DNA of 64,000 nt from Lanius collurio (taxonomy: Eukaryota > Chordata > Aves > Passeriformes > Laniidae). Below, in pieces: positions 47,741 through 59,260 of this stretch (position 1 is its first letter; every line of letters starts with the position of its first letter). Below the pieces are notes generated by a model. The model saw only the letters and a program-made list of their open reading frames with translations, did not search any database and had not been told where the DNA came from. Position numbers and translations under genes: made by a program. The stretch covers positions 2,096,000 to 2,159,999 of the forward strand of contig JACBWW010000069.1 in the NCBI GenBank assembly GCA_020086605.1. Direction: 5' to 3'.

Positions 47741-47999
47741 AGACATTGGGGTCTTCCTTTTAAAACATAAGCACTTTTTTAGGCCCGCCAGGGGAAGGAA
47801 AAGTAGTCAAAACGGGCTCTTGCACGCAGAAGCCTGTGCAGAACACTTGGGATGAAAAGGGGCTGTAGAATGTAGAGGAAATTTTTCCTGCTTTAGGTTG
47901 GGAAGAAAAGTGCAAAAATGGAAAATCAAACTCTCACATTTGCTGGTAGGAAAAAGAAAGAAAAAAACTTGTAAGTTTGCTGCAGGCTGCATCTTTGTA
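47741..47999. other. Non-coding DNA, nothing recognised
   Basis: Short unassigned stretch between two candidate regulatory blocks. Confidence 0.4.
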
Positions 48000-48650
48000 G
48001 TGACTTAGTGGCACTACAATCTACATAGTGTAGTATTAGCCTTAAGAAACTCTTGACTATTTGCATGCATATTAGAATCCAATGAGAGCTTAATAAGTGC
48101 ATATATATGACAGAGGAAACATCTCATTGCATAGTTAAAGCTACAAAAAAACATTGAGGGAGGCAAAGTCTCAAGTTAATTACCATTACAATGCAATCAA
48201 GTACAGCAGTCATAGCTGAAATCCTTTTCTATTAAGACTGCTAGGCTCAACCTTGTCTCTGCAGGTCAGCTCCAACACAGATAACCTTTCCAGCAGACAA
48301 ATACATGTAAAATTGGCTCATCTAATTAAAAGCTCAGGGAGGTGTAGAAAAATACCAGCACATTGAGGCTGAGCAAATCACAGAGTACCCCCTCCAGCTG
48401 GATGAAGCTACAATATGTGGCTGCTGTTTGTTCTGGAAGGAAACTGAGTCACTTACCATTTCAATAGGTTAATCAATTGACAATTAAATGGAGAAATTGG
48501 TTAACTCTGCAACAATTAACATGACACTCTATTAAGTACACTTTCTAATTGCCACAGCTGCAAGTGAAAATTAACGTCTGTGTCAAAGTGGCTGCATGAG
48601 GTTGGGCTGTTCCTGGTGGTGGCAAGGTAATAAATGTAGCTTTAAAAGCC
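48000..48650. promoter_or_regulatory. Candidate regulatory block with HNF1/homeodomain-like sites
   Basis: AT-rich and repeat-free. It includes TATTTGCATGCATATTAG (POU-like) near 48059. An inverted pair, GTTAATCAATT (48468-48478) and AATTGGTTAAC (48495-48505), resembles HNF1 half sites. CAACAATTAACATG and TTCTAATTGCCACAGCTG follow. Motif content suggests an enhancer. No conservation data are available. Confidence 0.35.
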
Positions 48651-48930
48651 TGTTGTTCATTTTAGACCCTCAAGCACAGTGGGTAAAGGGCCCAGTGCTG
48701 AGCTCTATGGTTAGATACAGAGCACCACATGGGTTTATTGAGAGTGTATGTGGATCCATAGGGTACTAAATAAATTTGTGTGTGTGCACACATCCCTAGA
48801 ATAAAGCTTATCCCTTCAAAACAACTTTTAAAATCTATTGTAAACTTCTCAGAGTGTGACAGATCTGTAACACACATATATAGTGTGCAAATAGGGTATG
48901 TGTCATTAAAGGTAGACATGGAAGCAAATT
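48651..48930. other. Non-coding DNA, nothing recognised
   Basis: Short unassigned stretch before a CR1 fragment. Confidence 0.4.
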
Positions 48931-49068
48931 CCCTGGAAGTGTTTCCAGCCAGGCTGGACAGGGCTTGGGGCAACCTGGTCTAGTGGAAGATGTCCCTGCC
49001 CATGGCAGAGGATGGAACTGGATGGTCTTCAGGGTCCTTTTCTACCCAAACCATTCAGGGATTCTATG
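48931..49068 (+). mobile_element. CR1 LINE 3' fragment
   Basis: 'ccctggaagtgtttccagcc', 'aggctggacagggcttgggg', 'caacctggtctagtggaaga', 'tgtccctgcccatggcagag' and the tail 'aaaccattcagggattctat'. About 140 bp of 3' end. Confidence 0.95.
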
Positions 49069-49899
49069 AAAAGACACAGAATTACAATCATCCTTCTCCC
49101 CTGAAGGATAAGAAGAAAATAAAAGTAACCAAATGTTGTCCAGTGTCTCTAGAACTGGCGATTTGATGGCAGTTTGGAAAGAAAAAATTCTTCTGGTTTT
49201 GAAGAAATTTTTAGTTGTGACCAGGAATCAGAGCAGACACCAGCTGAGCCCTCCCAAAGTCGATGGAAACATTGTCCTTGCTTTTCAAGGGACAGAAATA
49301 TTTCGTTTATAGCAAGTGATGCTGAGCTGTGCAGGTTCAGCTCCCAACTCTTGGGATGCTTTATTGGAAGTACAAGTGAGGTATAAAATACAAGTACCTG
49401 GCGTGGACAGTGCTCCTTGCTCCAAAACAATGGTGTGGATGCCTGCTCCTCTCACACTGTCCTGCAGACTGTGAGTCCAGGGAAGATGTTCAGCAGTGGC
49501 CACTGAACACAGACCTCAGGTTGGTTTTCAGTATAAATAATCACTGAATTCTGCATTTGGTGACCTTTCATCTCTGTTCATTCACACTACAAAAGCAGTA
49601 GTCCCCAGGTCCACCAAGGTCTTCTAGTCAAAACAGAGAGATCCAGGATCTAGAGGAGATGCTCTTCTGGAGAAGGCCAATGAGCCCAATCTTCATTTAG
49701 GTGCGTTTTCTGGTGCTCAGCAATCTGCAGGAGTGAGGTTGCATTTTTTGGGGTGTTTAGGGAAAACTACTTTCTTGTGGATCCAGCACAAGGATGACCT
49801 GTGCCATGCATGGATAGTGGAGGACAAGAGTGTAACACACCCTTAATTTCACTGCTGCTTTCTGTGTTTTCTGCAGGTGTGGTAGGGTGGGAGGTTGGG
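49069..49899. other. Non-coding DNA, nothing recognised
   Basis: Mixed sequence between a CR1 end and the AATAG array. No feature is supported. Confidence 0.45.
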
Positions 49900-50008
49900 A
49901 ATAGAATAGAATAGAATAGAATAGAATAGAATAGAATAGAATAGAATAGAATAGAATAGAATAGAATAGAATAGAATAGAATAGAATAGAATAGAATAGA
50001 ATAGAATA
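49900..50008 (+). repeat. AATAG pentanucleotide microsatellite
   Basis: About 109 bases of near-perfect AATAG, roughly 22 copies. It abuts the 3' end of the minus-strand CR1 at 50009, whose natural tail (ATTCTATTCT on its own strand) is the likely seed. The purity suggests recent growth and probable length polymorphism. ORFs through it are not coding evidence. Confidence 0.97.
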
Positions 50009-50270
50009 TCCTGAGTTGGAAGGAACACACAGGGATCATTGAGTCCAGCTCCTGGCCCTGCAGAGGACATCCCAACAATCCCACACTGTCCCTGAGAGCA
50101 TTGTCCAAATGCTCCTATCAGGTTTGGAGCTGTGACCATTCCCTGGGGAGCATGTTCAGTGCCCCACCATACTCTGAGGGAAAAACCTTTTCCTGATATC
50201 CAACCTAAACCTCCCCAGACACAGCTTCTTGCCATTCTCTTGTTTCCTACTGCTGTCTCTCAAACACAGG
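50009..50270 (-). mobile_element. CR1 LINE fragment (3' end)
   Basis: Reverse orientation: 'atcctgagttggaaggaaca', 'gggatcattgagtccagctc', 'ctggccctgcagaggacat', 'gagcattgtccaaatgctcc', 'accattccctggggagc' and 'gatatccaacctaaacctcc'. It is the same 3' subtype as 6050-6145 and is joined to the AATAG array. Confidence 0.95.
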
Positions 50271-52637
50271 CCTCCAGTTTATGCTGGAACAGTCTGTTTC
50301 CTACTGGATATGGAGCACTTATTTGGGACCCAAATATGAGAAACCTACAGAGTCTTGCAAGGACAGGGTCAGGTTTTCCCAGAGTAAATTCTATTACTTT
50401 CAAGCTCTGCTGTGAAAGAAGCAAAGCTCTAAATCCTCAAAGCTAATAGTGCTAGAATAGTAATTATTTGGTTGGTTTTTGTTCTGTTTGTTGGATGGGT
50501 TTTTTGACCAACAAAACCCAGGGAAAGACAAAAGGTTACATCAGTAGCTGTTGTTCAGAACCCAAACCATGAGAATTACAGATCTCTGCAATGAGATGAA
50601 TTAAGCTAAAAGCCATATTAAGCAGCACTGCACATCTGCTGCATTTTTTAATTCCTTGTGTGTCCTTGCTGCTTATTGTTAAACTTGTTGTTGGGCTAAT
50701 TGATTAAATCAAGCCCTAACACTTTAACCAGCCTGAATTCTCAACAGGCTGCAGAATTCCTTCCAGTTTGGCTTTCCAGAAACTCGTATCTGCCGACAGG
50801 ATTGAATTTTGCTGGGACAGCCTACGAGCTGCTTTTTTGCCTGGTGCTGGAGAATTTAGATTTGTAGCAGGCAGAAAAGCCAGAGGGATGGTGGCTGTTT
50901 TTTCCTGCCTGAACAAAGTCTGTTGCAGCAGCAGGGAGGAGAATGAGGTCTGCCAGGATCCACCATCCAGCCCTGGAGTACCTGCAGCTGCAGGAAAGGA
51001 CTCCATGGGACACGGTGTAGATGTCTGATGTCAGAAATGTGTCACTTGAAGGGGCTGCTTCGCTGGCAGCTTCCCAGAGAATCCAGCAGAGCTGGTGGCA
51101 GCAGTTCAGGCTAAATAAATAGCGAGGAGCAAGAGATCGGGGTGAAATCCTGGCTTGGAGGAGTCTGCTGCTGGCTTTGTCAGGCCAGCACTCCTCTGCT
51201 GACAAAAAACCTTCCTGGATTTTCACCTTCCTTGGAGAATATGCTGAGCAGACATCACAAATCTTTGATGCAACACCTGGAGAAAGAAGAAAACCAAGAG
51301 TTCTCCCCTTTTACTTCAGTGTCAAAGTCTGTGCTGCCACACCTGCCCGAGTGGAGGGGAGGTTTGTCCCCGAGTGCCGTGGGTGTTGTTGAACATATAC
51401 TTCTAATTGCAGCTTCTTTTCCCTCTAATTATAGCTCCGTTTGGTTAGGATTTTCCTCCAATCCCTCATTTCCCCTAAAGCAAACAGCAGAGCACCAGAG
51501 TTGTAACCCCAGTGGGGACATTTATTAATAACCCCCTTGGCAAATAGGGGAAAAAATCATTATGCTGTATTAGGCGTTAAAATATTTTCCCACTGCAAAG
51601 GCTAATTGATAAAACCAAGCAGATATTATGGGGCAATTAATGTTAAGATGAAAATAAACATGAGAGAAAACAAAAACAGGCTGAGGGAGAGTATTTTTTT
51701 TTCTGGCTTCCAGGAGTTTCTTGTGAGTTAGAAATGAGATGCTGGTAAATAATCTGAGATTACCTGCTTAGAAAAGGAGAGATTAAAGAGAGAATTGAAG
51801 GAAAGGATTTTTGGACAGCTCTTCCAGTGAGAGTGGTTACAAGCCTTAAGAGGTTTTGCATGTCTTTCAAAAAAACTTTTTATTAATGTTGGCTTTTCCC
51901 CCCATTTCCCAGAACAGCTCCATATTCTGCACTTCACTGTAAAAATTGACCAACCCAATCTAAGTGAGTTTACAGTCCCAGAGCAAAATCCCTAACAGTG
52001 TCAGTTTGTATAATTACAAAGAGGAAAAAGAGGGAAAAATGATGATGACCTGAACTATCCCCCTGGCTTCAGATGTAAAATAAAGATGCTCAGGAAAATG
52101 CAAAATCTGGCAAAACGCTGAACTTATTCTGAAGGGATTATCTTTTTGTTTGCTGTTTGTACAGCGTCAAACACCTTCGATCTTAACCTATGTCCAGAGC
52201 TTCCAGCTGTGAGCACAAATCAAACAGTGGATGACCAGTAAAGGAGAACACACTGGTCCAGCCACACAGTCCATGCACTAACTCTGGGATGGGGAAGGTG
52301 ATAATGAAGACACAGACAAACAAGGCCCTTCCTTCTTGATATTTTATTCATTCATCAAACAATATTACACATTCCCATAGATGCAGGCAGTGGGAATTCT
52401 GCAGGGCTGATTAAAAGCAAGCAGAAGGGAAGAAGCAAAGTAAATTCTTTGCTAACCAGCAGTTTTTATTTTAGCTAGGTTTGTAAATTTTTACTTATTT
52501 TAGGTTCGTAAGGTTCTCTAGCAGCTCAGAGTGCAGTGCAAGTCCTGTCCTGTCTAAAGAGGTGGTGGATGCAAGAAATCCTTCACTTTATTTTTGCCTG
52601 TCTAGGGCTCCAAAAAAGTCACAATGCCATATTTTAA
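50271..52637. other. Non-coding DNA, no recognised gene
   Basis: About 2.4 kb. The part at 51400-51680 is AT-rich and repeat-free (GATTAGGATT-type words, GGGCAATTAATGTTAAG). No exon or transposon is supported. Confidence 0.45.
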
Positions 52638-52683
52638 AATAATAATAATAACAACAATAACAATAACAATAACAATAATAACA

Positions 52684-52738
<55 letters not shown>
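52638..52738 (+). repeat. AAT/AAC/GAT trinucleotide-type microsatellite
   Basis: About 100 bases made of AAT with interspersed AACAAT and AATGAT units, ending in a pure run of AAT (about twelve units). Predicted poly-Ile or poly-Tyr/Leu peptides from it are artefacts. Confidence 0.95.
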
Positions 52739-52739
<1 letters not shown>

Positions 52740-54635
52740 GTTTTATGTGTCCTGTTCCTGTTTGAGGACTGCACATAGGCTACCAGAGGACTTCTGCAGA
52801 GGTTTTTGGGGGTTTCTGGAGAGAATTCCTCCTGTGTCTGCTGGAACAAACCATGTCATCTTCTAACCTTAAGAGGACTCCAGTGGGTATTGTGGGTCAG
52901 GTCTGGACATTGTAGCACTGCCAAGCAAGTCCTCAGGGACTTGTCCATGCTGCATCCAAGGTGGGGAAGGACCTTTTAACCAGGCCCTTCTTGACCCGAG
53001 GTGAGCAGCTGGCCACTCCTGAAGCGAGCAGCCCGGAGGGAAATGGTTATTTAAAAGCAGATCCCTCTTTAACAGGCTGTGTTCAGGAGGGGGTGACAAG
53101 TCCTCAGGCTGCCCGAGGGTAAGCACTCCTCCCCACTTTCCTGTGACCCAGCTGAGATTGTGCTTGGCCTCATATCACATCTCAGGGGCAGCTGTTCGCG
53201 GAGGGCTGTGGCATGAAGATTTTAAGACACAGAGTTGCTCACCAGCCTTTCCTTCACCTTTCTCAAAGGGGCTGTGGGAGTCTTGTCCCTCCTGGAACAT
53301 CTGGACTGGTGGGAACAGCTGCATTTGTGGGAAGAGAAGCTATGTGGAGAACCAAGTACAAAGCTGAAGGCAGGATTCAAGTCTTCACTCCAATGTGCCA
53401 GCATTGAGGAGATGTCATGGGGGGAGCTCATCCCAATGCTGGAAGAGACTTTGTGGGCCTTCCAGACCATCCTCATTCATGTTGTGGATCCAAATCATCA
53501 CTTAGGCAGAGATCAGCTTGTGGGTGAGTGTTAAAAGAGACTCCTGGTTGTAATGATAACATCAGCTGGACTCTGGTTGTGTGGCCTCAGATACTCTGAG
53601 TTTTCAGAGGATGGGATACAAGCGTTGGAACAAGATGGGAGAGAAAGAATAAATTGCTCATGGATATTCCTCCTACCATGGCAAATGGGCCATCTCAGTG
53701 TCACATCACTGATAAAAAGGATTAGAGATTTCCCTTGTTCTAGACATCTACAACCTGGGTGAAGTCTCAGTCCATATGGTTGGGGAAAAAATTGACACTA
53801 TGAAATCCAAACTTTAGTCAAAAATCTGGCAGTTGTAACAAAAACCAAACAAACAAACAAAAAAACCACCATAGGAGAATCTATTGTTCCAGGGAAGAGA
53901 GAGACTGAGAGCAGATGAGCAGAGCAGGGATGTGTTGGGTGTTTTCAGGTGTAGGGGAGTGAGAGGTGACACCCCTGGGTGACCCTCAGTCTCTGACAGG
54001 AAGGGAGCTCTGCTCCTGGCTGGGTGTGGTAGTCCCACCACACTGACTCAGAGCTCCCACCACCCTTGAGGCCATGATCTGGCACTGGGGCCAGGTTCCT
54101 GCCTCCTCAAACTGACCCACCACATTTTGCAAGAGCCTTGAAGTAATTATTGCAGAGTTAAGCATGTTTCTGACTCCCCCTCCGTGTTTGTGGATCCCTT
54201 CAGGTCCAGCCTTTGGCTCACCAGACTCCCTTCCCAATCTTCTTCCTTACTGCCAAGTGTTCCTATCAATGCTTGTTACATACCCATTTCCCCCCTTTTC
54301 CTTTTTCCTTTTACACCTGCACTGCTGTGGCTTTCACGCTGCCCTTCACTGTTGTTCAGATCTCTTCATTCCATCTAGATATTGTCTCCTCTTCTTCCTG
54401 GGATCCTCACCAGAACCTAGAAGGAGTAACTGCAGAGAACCTGTCATAATCAGCTGCTGCTTTTGTTGTACAAGAGAGGAGCTTTGAAAGTGAGAACCCT
54501 TTCAGCTCTGCCTACAATGCAGGCAGCATGTTTCCCACGTGGGAAATGAGCACAGCTCTAGTCAGACCTCCACCATGGGAGCTACAGATGGTAACCAGTG
54601 TTACCTCAAGCCTTGGATATTTTGTATTTTCTAAT
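52739..54635. other. Non-coding DNA, nothing recognised
   Basis: Relatively GC-balanced intergenic sequence with several ORFs under 110 codons and no recognisable domain. The part near 52880-53160 carries some CpGs. No gene is supported. Confidence 0.45.
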
Positions 54636-54805
54636 TCATAGAATCACAGAACGGTTTGTGCTGGCAGGGACCTTAAAGCTCATCTTGTTCCAATCCCCTG
54701 CCATGGGCAGGGACACCTTCCATTCTCCCAGGTCGCTCCAAGTCCTATCCAACCTGGCCTGAAACACTTCCAGGGATGGGGCAGCCACAGCTTCTCTGGG
54801 CAATG
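54636..54805 (-). mobile_element. CR1 LINE fragment (3' end)
   Basis: Reverse orientation: 'tcatagaatcacagaacggt', 'cagggaccttaaagctcatc', 'ccctgccatgggcagggaca', 'cctgaaacacttccaggga' and 'gccacagcttctctgggca'. About 170 bp. Confidence 0.95.
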
Positions 54806-55103
54806 AGTAACTCCTTACTCTTACTCAGCACTTTCTTCCAGTCCTGACTTTTCTGTTTAATCTGGCTTCTCCTGAAAGCTCTGCCTCTTTTCTCTCTCCT
54901 CCATCGCTTACCTCCTGCCACTTTCTGGCCTCTTGGACATCAGTTTTGATTTGTTTGTGCTGCCTGTTTTTTCCTGTGGTCTTCCAAGGTCCTGCATGCA
55001 AAGTACAGAGGATCTAAGCAAGGCCAGAAAGCACCTGCATTATCACAAGTACAATTTGTTATGTAGCCCCTATGCTTCACAGCCAATGGACAGCAGTCAC
55101 GCC
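54806..55103. other. Non-coding DNA between two CR1 fragments
   Basis: Nothing recognised. Confidence 0.4.
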
Positions 55104-55182
55104 TGTCCCTGCTCATTGCAGGGAAGTTGCAGCAGATGACCTTTAAAAGTTCCTTCCAACTTGATTTATTCCATGATTCTAT
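55104..55182 (+). mobile_element. CR1 LINE 3' terminus
   Basis: 'tgtccctgctcattgcaggg', 'aagttgcagcagatgacctt', 'taaaagttccttccaacttg' and the tail 'attccatgattctatgag'. About 80 bp of CR1 end. Confidence 0.85.
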
Positions 55183-55639
55183 GAGGCCCAAAAGGCACTT
55201 TGCTTTCAAAATCAGTGGCCAGTATATCTAATGTGATATAAATGTGAGAGCCTGCTCCATAAAAGAGGCAAGTGTCTGGAGAGGAGTTTCTGAGATGCGA
55301 CTGGCTGTCCCTTGCCCCATGTCTGACACCTTCCCTCTGGCCCTGGACATCAGGGGGCCACCCTGGTGATGCAAAATCACCCTGGGCACAGGTGAAGGTG
55401 CCCTGCCAAGGGCTGAGGACAGGAGGAAGGTGCCTGCATTGCTTCTGACCATCTCCCTACATACGGAGGGGGGATATTTGTGCTGCTTTGTTTGTGCCTG
55501 GGACATGAACCAAGAACCTCTTTAGGATGATAATGGAAGCGGCAGAGTTTATTTAGCCAAGCTGTGAGTATTTTGGGGGTATTTCTGTGCTGCCTTATCA
55601 CCTCAAGAAGAGGCAGACTGTTTAAAATGCTCAATATTT
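55183..55639. other. Non-coding DNA, nothing recognised
   Basis: Mixed sequence with no supported feature. Confidence 0.45.
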
Positions 55640-56410
55640 AGAAAAGCTTGTTTCATCTCTCTTGTCTTATGTTATTGGTGTGGAATATTCCCTTCTTAAG
55701 CACACTGCAATAATATTAGATAATTGCTTAGCTCCTTTTTCTGTATGGGTTTTGGTAATTCATAATTGTCTCAGAGCTGAGGAAATGTTTCCTTTAAGAA
55801 GGTTAAACAAAGAATTTATTGACATTAGTGAAGATTGGTTAAAGAAAACATTATTAAATAAAAGGAGCTTTATTTAAACACTAAATTAATCATTTAAAGG
55901 CAAATTAGAGGTCGTAACTCCTCCTAAATAAATAATGTTAAACAATAATTAGATATCCATTTTAGATTACAGGCAAGCACTTGGGTTCAGTGGGCTGAAA
56001 AACAAGTTTCTTCTCATCTCTTCAAATTTGTTCAATATACATAATTAAAGCGAATCACTGCCCCGCTTAAATTTTCCATTCTGAGATTAAAAAAAGATTC
56101 CATTTGTAACTGTGTGTCATATTCGCCATTAGATGATAAAACATCTTTAAAGCTTCACTTTCATGTAAACAGAAGAACAGATGAGAGCATCCGGAGAGAT
56201 TCCCAGCAGTGGAAATCGATTCTCCTAAGCTACTGGATACAGTTATCAATCTTATCAAACAGGCCAATGCATGAGTGCCCTCAGCCACTTTGATTTGTAT
56301 GATCTCCCTTTGCCAGAGTTAACCTTCCCCACGTTCCAGTGTGTGCAAGAGGCCCTATCTGGGCTATAATTACCCTCCCTTTCATTAGTGCTCTTACTCA
56401 TGTCTTAAGT
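55640..56410. promoter_or_regulatory. Candidate regulatory block, dense in ATTA motifs
   Basis: About 770 bp, repeat-free and AT-rich: GGTAATTCATAATTGTC (55753-55769), CACTAAATTAATCATTTAAAG (near 55880-55900), AACAATAATTAGATATCC, CATAATTAAAGCGAATC, GAAATCGATTCTCC (56212-56225), CAGTTATCAATCTTATC. ATTA/ATCGAT words suggest homeodomain, ONECUT or CUX-type binding. The block looks like conserved non-coding DNA, but this has not been tested. Confidence 0.4.
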
Positions 56411-56759
56411 GAGAGATAAAATTAAAGAAACCCTTTTCCCTCTCTCGCTTCTTTACACTTTTTTTTTTTTCCATTTTATTTCGTTTTTTAATTTTGGTTT
56501 GGTTTTTTTTCTTGGTAGGCTCCAAACAGCCTCATTTGTGCTTTCCCACAAACGTGAGCCAACCTTCCCCCTTCTCATCCCCCTTTCAAAGAGGGATTCG
56601 GGACGGGGAGTCCCAAACCCAGCACCCCACATCTCACCACTGCTGGGTTTGCATCAGACCTCCTCAGAATGACGATGGCTGGTGAGCACTGACAGAGACC
56701 ACCCCACCACCACCACCACCCTCCAGAACCTTCCGTGGGCTCCGCTTTTCCCGCTGCCA
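56411..56759. other. Non-coding DNA with T-rich tracts
   Basis: T-rich low-complexity stretches at 56458-56513 and a CCA-rich run near 56700-56722. Nothing coding is seen. Confidence 0.45.
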
Positions 56760-57230
56760 GCCGACTTCACAAAAAAGCACTGGCAATTTTTGTCAGCCAC
56801 GATACAAGTATTGAGGAGTTGGATTAATGAAAGCTGACGTTGGTGCTGATAAATAATGACACCACCGAAAGCAACCTCGGCGGTGGATGGCAACATCAAA
56901 AAGCCCAGCAGATTTCACTCTCTATTAAGGGATTGTCCTGCAAAGAAGCAGGAATGGTGGCAGGGGGAAAAGCTGGATGCTCTGGCAGGATTTTACACAA
57001 CTCTGCTGTCCGTGGGTGAGGGTTTTTTGCACTCTGCTCTTGCCTTTGCTACGTCTGACTTTAGGCTGATACTGGCGCTGTGTGAGCGAATATTGCCCGG
57101 CCAATTGTCACCCCTAATTGCATCCCCCTCGTTAGCTTTGCCTGCGGTTGTTTCCCACTCCTCTGCCTGGCACCCAGGTTCCTGCTCAACCCTTCTGCCT
57201 TACCATCATTAAGGTGAATGCAACTTTCCC
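56760..57230. promoter_or_regulatory. Candidate regulatory block with retained CpGs
   Basis: Repeat-free, with GCTGATAAATAATGACACC near 56850, CCAATTGTCACCCCTAATTGC near 57101-57121, and CpGs at ACGTCTGAC, GGCGCTG and GAGCGAATA. The mixture of ATTA/AATTG words with preserved CpGs is typical of vertebrate enhancers. It is inferred only. Confidence 0.35.
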
Positions 57231-57599
57231 CTATACCTAAATTAATATTTCACCCATTTTCTTGCTGCTTCATTTTCTCTTATTTTAAAATGAAAGTGGC
57301 TGATGCTGGAGATGCTTTTAACCCGTGTAAATGTTATCTCACACTTCACACAGATCTTTGGGGACCGCAGCACTGGCAGGGATCACAGATTTCCTCTAAA
57401 TCCATGTTCTAGGAAGAATAACATCACCAGGAAAAGTTGTTTTGCACAACCCTGCTATCTCTCATTAGCTAGTGAACACAAAGGAACGGAACAAGATGTT
57501 TCTGATTATTTTAGTGGAGTTTTTTTCCCCCCTTAACTACTGAATTTACACACAAAAAAGAAAGGCACTTTGTATTTAAGGTTAATCAAGTTTCAGTAC
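57231..57599. other. Non-coding DNA, nothing recognised
   Basis: AT-rich sequence with no specific feature. Confidence 0.4.
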
Positions 57600-58460
57600 A
57601 ATTTTTTACAAACTGGAATCACACTAATCTTTTTTTTCTTGCTCTAATGTGTGGCTGTTGAAATCCTTAGCTGTGATAAATTAAGCTACTTATTAATCTA
57701 ATTATCGTACATTCATCCTAGAAACTTTCATGTGACTTGAAAAGGCTATTCAACCTTTTCCCTCCCCTCCTAGAAAGGGCTCAACCTTGCACCAATTAAG
57801 ATCATTCTGAAGTAATGCTTTAAAAAAGCTTTCTTTAATCACCCACTGGAACATGGGCTGATGGTAAGCAAACTAAAAGCTGTGAGAAAAGTTTACCTTA
57901 CCTTTCAGTCTGGATATTTTTGAGTTGGAAGAGGAAGGTCTAATTGTGGTGTTCCTCTCTTCCTCCTCTTCTCTGCTCTCCTAAATAAATCTGTGAAATT
58001 ATTTAGCAAGAAAAGTTGTGACTGACACTGCTGGCTTTTTTTTCTGAGTGTAGCAAAGGACAAGACGGGAAGATGCATTCGAACAAAACACATGAAGCCT
58101 AATTCAGTGTTGGGTTAATTGGAAGTTTTTGACTCCCAGAGCATATATTAACCATCCAGATTTCATAGATGCTGCTTTGTTTTAAAGCCTTATCTATCGA
58201 TAGGAAGACATCCCAATTCCAAAGTATCCAAGGGATTAAGAAAAGGAGAAATAAACCCCCAAGAACCGAAAAGAAATAGGTTGCGAGTGTATCCTATCTT
58301 AAACATCCATTCATCGCCAAACGGTTTTGTTACTTTTTCTTAATAACCACATAAATGGAGCTATTTTATATTCAAATTAAACTAGGTATTAATTTGAATG
58401 CAAAGCAGCTCAGTTTGTGCTATTTCAATGACAGGTTTACCCCCAGACAGAATTTATGAA
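57600..58460. promoter_or_regulatory. Candidate regulatory block
   Basis: Repeat-free, AT-rich: GTGATAAATTAAGC and TTATTAATCTAATTATCG near 57675-57710, a CTATCGATAG palindrome at 58195-58204 (CUX/ONECUT-like), and CAAATTAAACTAGGTATTAATTTG near 58373-58400. There are few simple repeats and no CR1. Likely regulatory by analogy; conservation is not shown. Confidence 0.35.
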
Positions 58461-58549
58461 CAGCCCGATGTGGGGGAAGTCGGCTCCTGCTCCTCACCCC
58501 CTCTCCGTGCCTAGCAAACTTGCTAACAGTGAATAGTTTTTGAAGTGAA

Positions 58550-59260
58550 GATTAAAAGAGTGGAATTATAAAGTATAATTACATTTTATTGAAACTCTAG
58601 AAATCAGAAAAAAATTCAGCAGGAAACTTTTAGTGAAACATGATGTGTTGTCATTATCATTAAAAGATAAAAGTTCCATACTGTTTTTATCTGTTTATTT
58701 GGAAGAAATCCAGCCTTTGCAGTAACGCAGGAAACAAAAAACTGGAATGCAGGAGTAATTATTAAAACTGTGTGATTTGTTATCTCAGCTACTGTCTTTC
58801 CAAATGGTAATGCGATATCAGCAGCTGCAGACGGTCGCTGATTTCCTCTATTAGTAAACAAGTGCTTTGGAGACCTGTGTGAGGCACTTTAAGCCCACTA
58901 CTCCCCGAAGTGCTGTCAGGCTTAACTACTAATCCATGGTATTTCAGAGCACTGGAAATTCATCTTTATAAAACCTGAACAAAAAAGGGAAAAAGCCTGG
59001 AGGGCAGGAGCTCCCTCTGGTGAGACAAATGACATGTTCATTTATTAATGAAACAATAACCCTGGAAAGAGGATCAAAGCACATTCCATCCTCACTTTAC
59101 AATCCCCAATTTTCTCAGGCCATACCATTTAATTGAGCCATGACAATGGAATACTTAATTGTTGCGTTAAAGTTTGAAGAAGCGACTTCTTCAGAATCAA
59201 TGTTCATTTCTGGATTATGACAGTATAATGTCACCAGCTTGTAGCTGCTGGAATTTTATT
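58550..59260. promoter_or_regulatory. Candidate regulatory block
   Basis: CR1-free DNA with GTCATTATCATTAAAAG (58651-58667), GCAGGAGTAATTATTAAAAC (near 58749-58768), GTAATGCGATATCAGCAGCTGC (near 58807), and CATTTAATTGAGCC (near 59127). Dense homeodomain-like words and an E-box CAGCTG. The function is inferred. Confidence 0.35.

Noticed and set aside
48006..48052. Short hairpin with ACTACA/TGTAGT stem as a possible microRNA
   Set aside because: About 14 interrupted base pairs around a 10-base loop is too short and bulged for a microRNA precursor, and no known mature sequence is recognised.
49767..50235. ORFs with repeated Phe-Tyr-Ser-Ile-Leu text
   Set aside because: Translation of the AATAG microsatellite and adjoining CR1.
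52588..52866. Poly-Ile, poly-Leu and poly-Tyr ORFs
   Set aside because: Translation of the AAT-type microsatellite.
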